A stretch of DNA of 14,794 nucleotides from Burkholderiales bacterium. GTDB taxonomy: Bacteria > Pseudomonadota > Gammaproteobacteria > Burkholderiales > SG8-39. Position 1 is the stretch's first letter. Each line of letters opens with the position of its first letter. The notes beneath the pieces were generated by a model. The model ran no database searches. It was not told the origin of the DNA and worked only from the letters and a program-made list of their open reading frames with translations. The stretch is taken from assembly GCA_919902965.1 (NCBI GenBank), contig CAKKSJ010000375.1:1-14794 (forward strand). Direction: 5' to 3'. This document shows, in pieces, positions 6,962 to 13,873 of the stretch. Both the position numbers and the translations under genes were made by a program.

Positions 6962-7435
6962 GTGAACGAGTCCGAATGGAAAATCCACTGGAGCAATTCA
7001 CTCAGCGTCGGCGTTCCCGAAATCGACGAAGAGCACCAGCAATTCGTGGCGCGCGTCAACGAATTAAACGAGGCTATCGTCGAATGCAGGGACAAGCCCA
7101 CGGTCGAACGCCTGCTCGACTTGATGCTCATGGAGGCGAGCCATCATTTCTGGCACGAGGAGCGGCTGCTGGTGAAATGGAAATACCCGCAGCGGGCCGC
7201 GCACGCCGCCAAACATGCACAGCTCATGCGCCAGTTCGAGCGCGTGATGAAGGAATTCGAACAGGCCGATATCAGCTTCACCTGGGCGCTCAAGGGTTTG
7301 CATATCAAACAACTGCTGGTTGATCACCTGCTGCACGACGATATGAAATTTCGCGATTTCCTGCGCAATAAAGAGAATCCGAAACAACGCGTGGACAAGA
7401 CACAGGTACGCAAGCGGTCGCGCGCCGCCGTCTAG
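6962..7435 (+). CDS. Bacteriohemerythrin (non-heme di-iron O2-binding protein)
   Basis: This predicted 157-residue cytoplasmic hemerythrin-fold protein binds O2 at a di-iron centre. Family members store, deliver or sense oxygen. All expected ligands are visible when counted from the chosen start: His25 (EIDEEHQQF), His62 and Glu66 (HFWHE), His81 and His85 (HAAKH), and His122 and Asp127 (HLLHDD). I chose the GTG at 6962 because AGGG lies 7 nt upstream and the N-terminus then begins at WKIHWSNSLSVGVPEIDEEH, as in other single-domain bacteriohemerythrins. An upstream in-frame ATG at 6872 would overlap the FNR-like box. The C-terminal tail, KENPKQRVDKTQVRKRSRAA, is strongly basic and extends past the normal fold. 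No methyl-accepting or GGDEF domain is fused. The gene stands alone, divergent from the oxidoreductase. Confidence 0.92.
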   Translation: MNESEWKIHWSNSLSVGVPEIDEEHQQFVARVNELNEAIVECRDKPTVERLLDLMLMEASHHFWHEERLLVKWKYPQRAAHAAKHAQLMRQFERVMKEFEQADISFTWALKGLHIKQLLVDHLLHDDMKFRDFLRNKENPKQRVDKTQVRKRSRAAV

Positions 7436-7522
7436 CCTGCGTGCGTCCGCGAACGCTCAAACAATTAGCACGCCCGAAATCGCGCCGAATCCTACAAGCT
7501 GAACCGGAAAGGTCCGCGGCCC

Positions 7523-7557
7523 TTGTCCACAGGCTTATCCACAGAATTTGTGGATAA
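7523..7557. promoter_or_regulatory. Cluster of three DnaA-box-like sequences
   Basis: Three 9-mers lie within 35 bp. TTGTCCACA (7523-7531) has one mismatch to the consensus TTWTNCACA. TTATCCACA (7535-7543) is a perfect box, and TGTGGATAA (7549-7557) is a perfect box on the other strand. An AT-rich stretch (ATAATATTT) follows. The second and third boxes form an inverted repeat with 9-bp arms and a 5-bp spacer, so the same sequence could instead act as a hairpin terminator between the convergent hemerythrin and cysteine-rich genes. No dnaA, dnaN or gidA gene is nearby, so a chromosomal origin is not supported. Confidence 0.55.
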
Positions 7558-7593
7558 TATTTCCGGCTGTGAAAGCTGCGCGACAGATTCCTG

Positions 7594-7839
7594 TCAGGAA
7601 CCCGATTGCTTATAGATCGCGTAGCGCGTCGGGCAGGTGCACAGATAGGCCGATCCAAAATCGAAATGGTAGGGACAATCCGGTGATTTCCGGTTGCGCA
7701 GATACAGCGCGTTGATGGCATTCTCACCGACGATTTCGCAGCGCGCGCAATTTTCGCAACTCCCCTGCCGCAGGCAGCAAAAGTTCTTTTCGCACCAGAT
7801 CGTTCTGGCGAGGGTTTCCGGGGCTACGCTGTACTCCAT
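7594..7839 (-). CDS. Small cysteine-rich protein, hypothetical (possible metal or Fe-S binding)
   Basis: I do not recognise this 81-residue protein. It has nine cysteines (16, 21, 22, 28, 31, 34, 55, 67, 69). They include CEKNFCC, then C-x2-C-x2-C at 28-34, then SPDCPYHFDFGSAYLCTCP at 52-70. It has no signal peptide or membrane segment, so a cytoplasmic zinc- or iron-sulfur-binding role is plausible but unproven. AAGGA, 7 nt upstream of the ATG at 7839, supports it as a real gene, and so does the dense ordered cysteine pattern, which is unlikely in random reading frames. It converges on the hemerythrin gene, with the DnaA-box-like cluster between the two stops, and lies downstream of the metC-like gene on the same strand with a gap of 101 bp. 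Confidence 0.7.
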   Translation of the reverse strand: MEYSVAPETLARTIWCEKNFCCLRQGSCENCARCEIVGENAINALYLRNRKSPDCPYHFDFGSAYLCTCPTRYAIYKQSGS

Positions 7840-7940
7840 CCGATAATCCTTCCAAGCCTGAAACGCGCTAAGCAGGTGCGAGGCTTCCTGCGATTACGGT
7901 ATCAGGATAGCGTCGGCCTAGTCATTTGGCAATGAAACAA

Positions 7941-9125
7941 TCAGGCGTTTTTTTGCATTTGCACAAAACCCTGTTCAAGATCGGCAATCAAGTCGTCCGG
8001 GTCTTCCAATCCGATGTGCAGGCGCAGCAAGGCGCCCCCTGGACTCCAGTTGCTCGCGCTGCGGTATTTTTCCGGATAGGCGCGGATCGCCAGGCTTTCG
8101 AAGCCGCCCCAGCTCGATCCGATGCCGAATAATTCAAGCGCATCGACCAGGGCGGTGACTGCGCGCGCGCTCGCGGGCTTCAGCACCACGCCGAACAAGG
8201 ATGCCGCGCCGCTGAAATCGCGCTTCCAGATCGCGTGCCCGGGATCATTCTCCAGCGCAGGGTAAAGCACGCGCAGGACCTCCGGCCGCGTCTGCAGCCA
8301 GCGCGCAATCCTGAGCGCGCTTTGCTGCTGCTGGCGCATGCGCACGCCGATGGTGCGCAATCCGCGCAGCGCGAGATAGCAGTCGTCCGGACTCACGCAA
8401 TAGCCGTAGTCGGCGACGGCGCGCCGCACTTTCAGCCAGTGCTTCTCGTTGGTCACGATGATGCCCATCATCACGTCCGAATGGCCGGAGATGTACTTGG
8501 TTCCGGCATGGATCGAAATGTCGACGCCGTGCTCGAACGCGCGGAAAAAATACGGGGTGCCCCAGGTGGTGTCGGCGAGCACCGCCACGCCTTTCGCGTG
8601 CGCTGCCGCCGCGATTGCGGGAATGTCCTGCATCTCGAAAGTGTGCGAACCGGGCGCCTCGCAGAACACGGCCGTGGTATTCGGCCGAATCAGGCCGGCG
8701 ATCGCCGCGCCTATCAAGGGATCGTAGTACTCGATCTCTATGCCCATGGTGCGCAAACGCTTGTCGCAGAAATTGCGCGTCGGCAGATAGACCGAGTCCG
8801 CGATCAGGATATGGGCGCCGGACTGCGCGAACGCAGTCAGCGCAGCGACAATGGCGGCCAGGCCCGAGGGCAGCGCGACCGCAGCATGACCGCCCTCGAG
8901 CTGCGCCACGGCCTCTTCAAGCGCGAATGTAGTGGGCGTGCCGTAAATGCCGTAGCGCATGATCTTGTAATCGTCGGGATCGCACCCCTGGTAGGACGCC
9001 ACGTCCGGGAACAACACCGTCGAACCGCGAAATACCGGCGTGTTCACCATGCCGGCGTAGCGTTGCGGATCGCGACCGGCGTGGCTGGTGAGGGTGTCCG
9101 GTTTCATATTTTTCTGCTTGCTCAT
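7941..9125 (-). CDS. metC: Cystathionine beta-lyase-like PLP enzyme (Cys/Met metabolism family)
   Basis: This 394-residue cytoplasmic fold-type I PLP enzyme of the Cys/Met-metabolism family most resembles MetC, which cleaves cystathionine to homocysteine, pyruvate and ammonia. RYGIYGTPTTFALEEAVAQL (57-76) and LPSGLAAI are cofactor-contact regions. VLADTTWGTPYFF (182-194) carries the Asp that contacts the pyridine ring, and SIHAGTKYISGHSDVMMG has Lys210 as the Schiff-base lysine. Length is typical. The ATG at 9125 has AAGGA 9 nt upstream; a second Met at residue 7 is possible. The gene follows the LysR gene in the same direction across 229 bp. That gap holds a possible -10 (TATATT on the minus strand, 9207-9212) but no convincing -35 and no riboswitch that I can see. 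Cystathionine gamma-synthase or lyase activity cannot be excluded from sequence alone. Confidence 0.9.
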   Translation of the reverse strand: MSKQKNMKPDTLTSHAGRDPQRYAGMVNTPVFRGSTVLFPDVASYQGCDPDDYKIMRYGIYGTPTTFALEEAVAQLEGGHAAVALPSGLAAIVAALTAFAQSGAHILIADSVYLPTRNFCDKRLRTMGIEIEYYDPLIGAAIAGLIRPNTTAVFCEAPGSHTFEMQDIPAIAAAAHAKGVAVLADTTWGTPYFFRAFEHGVDISIHAGTKYISGHSDVMMGIIVTNEKHWLKVRRAVADYGYCVSPDDCYLALRGLRTIGVRMRQQQQSALRIARWLQTRPEVLRVLYPALENDPGHAIWKRDFSGAASLFGVVLKPASARAVTALVDALELFGIGSSWGGFESLAIRAYPEKYRSASNWSPGGALLRLHIGLEDPDDLIADLEQGFVQMQKNA

Positions 9126-9354
9126 TGCTTGACATCCTTTGTTCGAGATCCAGTCAATTCATCCGCGCTACGCGCGTTCGGCCCTCGAGTTCCGGGCCAA
9201 TTGCAGAATATAGCTATTTTTTTCCGGCGAGGGAGGGAAAGCGGAGGCGCACGCTGTGGGCGACCCGCCGGGGGAGCGGGATTTACCGACACCGGCCGCA
9301 TATGCGACGCTACGCATTCTACTGCATGCCCGCCGACGCCGCCGCCGCGCAGGC

Positions 9355-10305
9355 CTACAGCCGCTGGCGCAAAGAATTGCCGCGGCTTTTCGGCTCCAGC
9401 TTCGCCTGGCGCCGCAGCCACTCGGTGAATTCCTTGACTTCAGGCCGCGACGCCGCATCCGCGGACGTAACCAGGTAGTAGGCGCGGGAGGATTCAACTT
9501 TTGCGCCTAGCGGCGCGATCAGCCTCCCCTGCTTGATCAGTTGGCGTACCAGCGGGGTGGTACCCAGCGCGACACCCTGGCCGTCGATCGCGGCCTGAAT
9601 GGCCTGGTCATACTGGCTGAAGCGCAGCGAGCCGGCGGGTTTCAGCGCCTGGAGCTGCATCACCTCAAGCCATACGGTCCAGCTCAGCCAGGGCGTAATG
9701 CCTTCCGGTCGTTCGTAGTGCAGCAATATGTGGTGATGCAGGTCCTCCGGGCGCGCCAAGGGCGCGGCGCGCGTGAGCGAACGCGGGCTGCACACCGGCA
9801 GCACTACCTCCCCGAACAACTTAATCGCATCGCGCGGCGCGTTCTTGGGTGTGCAGTAGCGCACCGCGACCTCGATGCCTTCGCGTTCCAGGTCCAGCAT
9901 TTCGTTGTTCGCCGCAATGCGGATGTCGATGTCCGGACGCTGGCTGCGGAAATGCGCCAGGCGCGGAATCAGCCACAGCGAGGAAAACCCGATGGTCGCC
10001 GTGACGGTGAGCGTACGCGCGGCGCCACGATCCCTGATCTTGGCCGCCGCGTCCGAAAGCTGGCGCAATGCCTGGGCGGTCGCGCGGTAAAGCTCGTGTC
10101 CTGCCTCGGTCAGCAACAGCGCGCGGTGTCTGCGTACGAACAGCGCAACTCCGAGATGGTCTTCGACCGCCTTCACTTGTCTGCTGACTGCGGACTGGGT
10201 TACGTACAGCTCCGCCGCCGCCCTGGTAAAGCTCAGGTTGCGCGCGGCCGCTTCGAACCCGCGCAGCAAATCCAGCGAAAGCACATTGCGGCGTGATTCA
10301 CGCAT
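9355..10305 (-). CDS. LysR-family transcriptional regulator (GcvA-like)
   Basis: This 316-residue DNA-binding regulator has an N-terminal winged helix-turn-helix at about residues 10-70. FEAAARNLSFTRAAAELYVT followed by QSAVSRQVKAVEDHLGVALF is a standard LysR recognition region. The C-terminal substrate-binding domain begins near residue 95 (TLTVTATIGFSSLWLIPRLA). The pattern SLWLIPRLAHFRSQRPDIDI resembles the GcvA group. The effector is unknown. The start at 10305 has only CGGA directly before it, so the ribosome-binding site is weak, but the domain begins where expected. The gene is divergent from a DUF2917 gene and upstream of the metC-like gene, so either could be its target. An inverted repeat 15 bp upstream (10320-10343) is a candidate operator. 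Confidence 0.9.
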   Translation of the reverse strand: MRESRRNVLSLDLLRGFEAAARNLSFTRAAAELYVTQSAVSRQVKAVEDHLGVALFVRRHRALLLTEAGHELYRATAQALRQLSDAAAKIRDRGAARTLTVTATIGFSSLWLIPRLAHFRSQRPDIDIRIAANNEMLDLEREGIEVAVRYCTPKNAPRDAIKLFGEVVLPVCSPRSLTRAAPLARPEDLHHHILLHYERPEGITPWLSWTVWLEVMQLQALKPAGSLRFSQYDQAIQAAIDGQGVALGTTPLVRQLIKQGRLIAPLGAKVESSRAYYLVTSADAASRPEVKEFTEWLRRQAKLEPKSRGNSLRQRL

Positions 10306-10319
10306 TCCGAAAACGCATG

Positions 10320-10343
10320 CGAACGATTCTTAAATATCGTTTG
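10320..10343. promoter_or_regulatory. Candidate LysR operator (imperfect inverted repeat)
   Basis: CGAACGAT and ATCGTTTG form an inverted repeat matching at 7 of 8 positions, with an 8-bp AT-rich centre (TCTTAAAT). It begins 15 bp upstream of the LysR start codon, in the 164-bp region shared with the divergent DUF2917 gene. LysR regulators commonly bind such dyads in divergent promoters. The exact T-N11-A form is not present, so the assignment is tentative. Nothing else definite is visible in this intergenic region. Confidence 0.4.
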
Positions 10344-10469
10344 AGCAGGCGGCGCTTTGCAAAGATAATTCGGTCAAGCATCTTGTAAGCAGTGGAAATT
10401 CAAGCCACGGATGCGTACAGCGTAGCATATTTTTCCATGAACGGAACGCATGCTAGAAAGGATTTGGCC

Positions 10470-10784
10470 ATGAACCTAGAACTCAACCAGGATGGACTCT
10501 GCCTCAAGCCCAAGCAGATGCTGAAAGTGCGTAACGGTGCCGGACACGCGATCTTCTGCCATAGCGGCTCCCTCTGGCTGACGCAATACGGGGACGGGCG
10601 CGACATCGTGCTCGACGCGGGCGAATCGTTCCGGTTCGACCGCGACGGACTGGCGCTGGTGCAGGCACTGGAGCAAAGCAGCGTCAGCCTGACGGCGTGC
10701 GCGGCGCGACCGCGGCGGGCTGCCGCTCGCTCCTTGCATGCGGGTGTTGGTGCGGCGGCCGCGCGCACGGCCATCGGGGTCTGA
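10470..10784 (+). CDS. DUF2917 domain-containing protein
   Basis: This small 104-residue protein matches my recollection of the DUF2917 family, found mainly in betaproteobacteria and without an established function. The core, LKPKQMLKVRNGAGHAIFCH followed by SGSLWLTQYGDGRDIVLDAG and ESFRFDRDGLALVQALE, reads as a small beta-rich, cupin-like fold, with the typical G-x-LWLT-x-x-GD-x-RD pattern. The C-terminal 30 residues are Ala/Arg-rich and look disordered. The ATG at 10470 is preceded by AAGGA with a 7-nt spacer, so I prefer it over the in-frame ATG at 10392. It is divergent from the LysR gene, an arrangement I associate with this family, and converges on the kinase gene. The 149 bp after it contain only a 45-codon frame without a ribosome-binding site. 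Confidence 0.82.
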   Translation: MNLELNQDGLCLKPKQMLKVRNGAGHAIFCHSGSLWLTQYGDGRDIVLDAGESFRFDRDGLALVQALEQSSVSLTACAARPRRAAARSLHAGVGAAAARTAIGV

Positions 10785-10933
10785 ACCATGATCGCATCCG
10801 CGCAGGCTGCAATTGACACGAATCCGGCGCCGGCCTGCCTATCCGCCCGAGCAGCACGGCAAGTACCCAGCGGAGCATGCAGATCAGAGGTAAGGCCTTG
10901 GAGGTCTGCCTCGTTGCGACGATAGGTCCTTGC

Positions 10934-13525
10934 CTACTTGGCTGAACTCTTCGTCGCGACTCCGCTGGCGAACGCAGTGCGTAGCGCTACTGCGAACTCC
11001 TCTCCGGTCTGGAAGCGATCCTCCGCCTCCTTGGCCATCGCCTTGTCGAGGAATGCCACCAGCGGAGGCGGCAGCCCGCGCCGGACCAGGAAAATTTCGG
11101 TTGGCGGCTCGTTGGCGATTTTGAACATCAGCTGCGCCATCGATTCGCCCACGAAAGGCAGCGCGCCACAGAGCATCTGGTAGAGCGTTACCGCGAGAGA
11201 AAACAGGTCGCTGCGCCCGTCAACTTTTTTGCCTGAGAGTTGCTCAGGCGACATATAGGACGGCGTACCCAGCACCATCCCCGTCTTGGTCTTGGAGGAG
11301 TCGGTGATGCGTGCAATGCCGAAATCGGCAACCTTGAGCAGGTCGCCCTCAGGTTCGTACATAATATTGCCCGGTTTGATGTCCCTGTGGACGATGTTCT
11401 GCTTGTGCGCGTACCCCAGCGCATCAGCTACGCGCGCCATGATCGATACCACCTGGTCTATGGGCAGCAGGTTTTCCCGCTTGGTATAGGGTATCAGGTC
11501 CTTGCCCTTCAGCAGTTCCATGGCGATATAGCACAGATCGTGCTCTTCGCCGGCGTCGTAGATGGTGACGATGTTGGGGTGCGACAAACGCCCGGCAGTC
11601 TCCGCCTCGCGGAAGAATCGCTCTTTTACTTCGACCAGTTCGTCCGCCTCGAACTCCTGCGACAGCGCCATGGTCTTGATTGCCACAATGCGGCCGATCT
11701 TCGGGTCCTTGCCCTGGTAGACCACGCCCATTGCGCCCTTGCCCAGTTCTTTCTCCACCTGGTAGCGGCCGAGCATCGGCTTTTCCGCGCCGGTGCCAAG
11801 GGACATCGAGCCGCCGGGATGAGCCGATGCGCCGCCGAGAACAATCGTCTCCGACATGGCCCTGGCGCGGCCCAGCCGCGACTCCAGATCGCGGAATTTG
11901 GGATTGTGATTTGCCATGTACTGAAACACGCTTTCAGCCTTGTTGAACTGGCGTTTGCGCTCGAAATCGAGCGCCAGGTTGTACAGGTTTTCCATCAAGC
12001 CATCGTCCATCGGCACTTTACGGAATTTGTCCCAGGCCATGTCGAGTTGGCCCTGTCCCTGAAATGCGAGCCCGAGCATGCGGTTGGACTCGGCCGAGTC
12101 GGCATCGGATTTGACCTTGCCCGCCTCGGTGAGAACGAAGCGCTTGGTAACCAGCAGGACGTGGCCGACAACCAGCAGCACCAAGGGCAGCATCAACTGC
12201 AGCCACATCGCGCTCGTCGTCATTAGTGCGAAGTGGGCGATCAGAATCAGTCCGATCAGCGCGGCGGTGATCATCGCTCCCATGCCGGCTTTAAGCCGCG
12301 GCAGCATTCCGATCAGGTAGGCGACAACGAGCGCGAACACCAGAAGCTCCACCCAGCGGCCCCATGTCGGCGCCACGAAGAAATGCTCGGACAGGATGGA
12401 CGACACCGAATGCGCTAGCATGAGAACCGGCGGCATCGCGGTCGACACCGGCGTGATCGCTGCGCTGCCCAAGCCGGCGGCGGTGGGCCCGATCAGTACG
12501 ATTTTGTCCTTATACTTGCTCACAGGGATCTTGCCGCTGATTACGTCGTAGAACGAATCCACCGGGAACGCGGGCCGTCCGTCCCGATCCTTGTAGAAGT
12601 AGGTATACATCCGCGCAACCGGATCGGTGACGATGTTGAGTCTGCCCAGCGAAACCTTTTCGCCGGGCTGGACTTTGATGTCGGCAACACCGAGGTTAAG
12701 GCTTCGGGCCGCGATCATCATCGACAGCGAGGGATAGACCTGGCCGAAGTAGTCCAGTACCAGCGATTCGGCGCGCGTGCCGCCGTCGACGTCGGGTGTG
12801 GAATTGAGGTATCCAAGCGCGGCGGACGCCTTGCCCACGATCTCAATCGGATACTCGACTTTGCGCGTGGGCATTATTGTGTCATCCCGGCTCGCGCGGA
12901 CATTGGGCAGGCTGTTCTTGATCACGTATTCCGGCAGGGGTTTGTCGGGCTTTCCTAGCGCTGCGCCGATATCGAACAGCGTCATCGGCACTACATTCCC
13001 CGCGCGCACAAAGCTCTCTGCAAGCCTGCGATCGGTATTGAGCGCCTGCTCCGCTTGTTTCAGCACTGCACGGATTTGCGTGAGTTCGTCGCTCGCGGGC
13101 GCCGCCGCCAACGCATTTGAACCCGGCGAGCCTGCCGCATCGGCGCGCGCCGCCGGGGCCTGCGCACCGGCACCAGTCAGATCGAGCAGTTTGGTGACAT
13201 AGATGTATCCCGGATCGGTCTGCGGTTCGGAGAACAGCACCGTATACGCGATGACCTTTGCCTTCGCCGCGGAGAGGCTGTCGGTCATTTTCGCCAATAC
13301 CTCGCGCGACCATGGCCAGCGACCGAGATTTCCCAGGCTCTGCTCGTCGATGGCGATCACCGCGATCTTATCCAACGGCGCGCGCGAAGTCGCGATGACG
13401 CCCAGGTCATAGGCCTTGCGCTCAAGGCTGGGAATGAGATCGCTGGCGCGATTGAACAGGACGACGCCAACGACGACGACGACGCCGAGAAACCAGTCGG
13501 TCTTCCAAAATCCCGATTTCTTCAT
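10934..13525 (-). CDS. Membrane CHASE2-sensor Ser/Thr protein kinase
   Basis: This is an 863-residue inner-membrane kinase. A first helix (11-25, WFLGVVVVVGVVLFN) leads to an extracytoplasmic CHASE2 sensor (about 28-385) with DKIAVIAIDEQSLGNLGRWPW at its start and KIVLIGPTAAGLG near its end. Three helices follow (about 389-408, 415-436, 439-459), then a TPR-like helical region (about 479-555), then a kinase domain (587-850). The kinase has GKGAMGVV (595-602), Lys617 in VAIK, HRDIKPGN with Asp715 and Asn720, and DFG at 734-736, so it should be active. CHASE2 carries an Ala/Gly/Pro-rich insert (about 116-148). I chose the ATG at 13525, which has AGGGGG upstream. The longer start at 13594 lacks a ribosome-binding site and overlaps a -10-like TAAAAT (minus strand, 13593-13598). 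No partner phosphatase or substrate gene is adjacent, so the signal and targets are unknown. Confidence 0.92.
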   Translation of the reverse strand: MKKSGFWKTDWFLGVVVVVGVVLFNRASDLIPSLERKAYDLGVIATSRAPLDKIAVIAIDEQSLGNLGRWPWSREVLAKMTDSLSAAKAKVIAYTVLFSEPQTDPGYIYVTKLLDLTGAGAQAPAARADAAGSPGSNALAAAPASDELTQIRAVLKQAEQALNTDRRLAESFVRAGNVVPMTLFDIGAALGKPDKPLPEYVIKNSLPNVRASRDDTIMPTRKVEYPIEIVGKASAALGYLNSTPDVDGGTRAESLVLDYFGQVYPSLSMMIAARSLNLGVADIKVQPGEKVSLGRLNIVTDPVARMYTYFYKDRDGRPAFPVDSFYDVISGKIPVSKYKDKIVLIGPTAAGLGSAAITPVSTAMPPVLMLAHSVSSILSEHFFVAPTWGRWVELLVFALVVAYLIGMLPRLKAGMGAMITAALIGLILIAHFALMTTSAMWLQLMLPLVLLVVGHVLLVTKRFVLTEAGKVKSDADSAESNRMLGLAFQGQGQLDMAWDKFRKVPMDDGLMENLYNLALDFERKRQFNKAESVFQYMANHNPKFRDLESRLGRARAMSETIVLGGASAHPGGSMSLGTGAEKPMLGRYQVEKELGKGAMGVVYQGKDPKIGRIVAIKTMALSQEFEADELVEVKERFFREAETAGRLSHPNIVTIYDAGEEHDLCYIAMELLKGKDLIPYTKRENLLPIDQVVSIMARVADALGYAHKQNIVHRDIKPGNIMYEPEGDLLKVADFGIARITDSSKTKTGMVLGTPSYMSPEQLSGKKVDGRSDLFSLAVTLYQMLCGALPFVGESMAQLMFKIANEPPTEIFLVRRGLPPPLVAFLDKAMAKEAEDRFQTGEEFAVALRTAFASGVATKSSAK

Positions 13526-13675
13526 GTCCCGCCCCCTGCGTCCCTGCTCTTCTTTTGTGAACGCCCTTTGCCATTTGCCAGATAGCAAAGGCATTTTACG
13601 ACAATAGCCAGGACGTTACACTATTTCCGCCAAGCAAAACGAAACGGAGGGTTCTCGAAGCGCCCACCCCCTTCA
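13526..13675. other. Intergenic region upstream of the kinase gene
   Basis: This gap between the kinase start and the bidirectional terminator contains no convincing gene on either strand. The only candidate element is TAAAAT on the minus strand (13593-13598), which could be the -10 of a kinase promoter, but its -35 is poor. TTTGCTATCTGGCAAATGGC, read on the minus strand just after it, has a short TTTGC/GCAAA dyad of unknown meaning. Confidence 0.35.
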
Positions 13676-13715
13676 CCAAATAAAAAAGCCCCACGCGGAG
13701 GGCTTTTTTATTTGG
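13676..13715. terminator. Strong bidirectional intrinsic terminator
   Basis: CCAAATAAAAAAGCCC (13676-13691) and GGGCTTTTTTATTTGG (13700-13715) are perfect 16-bp inverted repeats with an 8-bp loop. The GC part of the stem is flanked by A and T tracts, so it can terminate on either strand. Its right arm ends in the TGG that complements the CCA of the tRNA-Ser-like 3' end. The natural reading is therefore that it was the terminator of a leftward tRNA gene whose body is no longer next to it. Confidence 0.85.
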
Positions 13716-13729
13716 CGGAGAGGGAGTCC
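13713..13729 (-). other. Putative att site: tRNA-Ser 3'-end fragment
   Basis: On the minus strand this reads GGACTCCCTCTCCGCCA. It resembles the 3' end of a bacterial tRNA-Ser: the last T-stem bases, acceptor strand CCTCTCC, discriminator G and an encoded CCA. A terminator follows directly. Upstream sequence (13730-13805 read leftward) does not fold as a tRNA, so only the 3' end is present. A P4-like integrase begins 145 bp away. This is what remains on the distal side when an island integrates into a tRNA 3' end. The intact tRNA-Ser is predicted at the other end, outside the window, also on the minus strand. Confidence 0.55.
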
Positions 13730-13806
13730 GCTTGGATCGCGTCCAGCGAAATACAATAAGATCCAGTTAATCGATATTTCATAGAGGGATAATCCGGTTT
13801 ATTGTC

Positions 13807-13835
13807 TTGACTGCTCCAACACTGTCCACTACTAT
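13807..13835 (+). promoter_or_regulatory. Predicted sigma70 promoter of the integrase gene
   Basis: TTGACT (13807-13812) and TACTAT (13830-13835) are separated by 17 bp, close to the consensus for -35 and -10 elements. Transcription would start near 13842, giving a leader of about 32 nt before the integrase ATG. Confidence 0.6.
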
Positions 13836-13873
13836 CTAAATATTAAACGTGGGTAAAAACGGGGGTTAAATAA

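Noticed and set aside
7436..7593. Chromosomal replication origin
   Set aside because: DnaA-like boxes are present, but there are only three. No dnaA, dnaN, gidA, rpmH or parAB gene is nearby, and the AT-rich part is too short for an unwinding element.
9126..9354. SAM-type riboswitch or other methionine leader upstream of the metC-like gene
   Set aside because: I found no set of paired arms or conserved core matching a known methionine-related riboswitch in this 229-bp gap.
8235..9478. Plus-strand frames at 8235-9428 and 9125-9478 over metC and the metC-LysR gap
   Set aside because: They have no domain or convincing ribosome-binding site, they overlap strong minus-strand genes, and their composition is typical of antisense frames.
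10312..10453. Direct repeat AACGCATGC at 10312-10320 and 10445-10453
   Set aside because: Nine bases 133 bp apart, with a palindromic core GCATGC, could arise by chance. No regulator site or mobile boundary is suggested.
10788..10925. 45-codon plus-strand frame just after the DUF2917 gene
   Set aside because: It starts 3 bp after the DUF2917 stop, so coupling is conceivable. It has no ribosome-binding site and an Ala/Arg-rich composition, and resembles no known protein.
13526..13594. Upstream start of the kinase at 13594
   Set aside because: It has no ribosome-binding site and overlaps a -10-like TAAAAT. The extra residues are polar and precede the natural Lys-rich start before the first helix.
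13713..13805. Complete tRNA-Ser gene on the minus strand
   Set aside because: Only the 3' end matches. The sequence upstream has no D, anticodon or variable arm that could fold.
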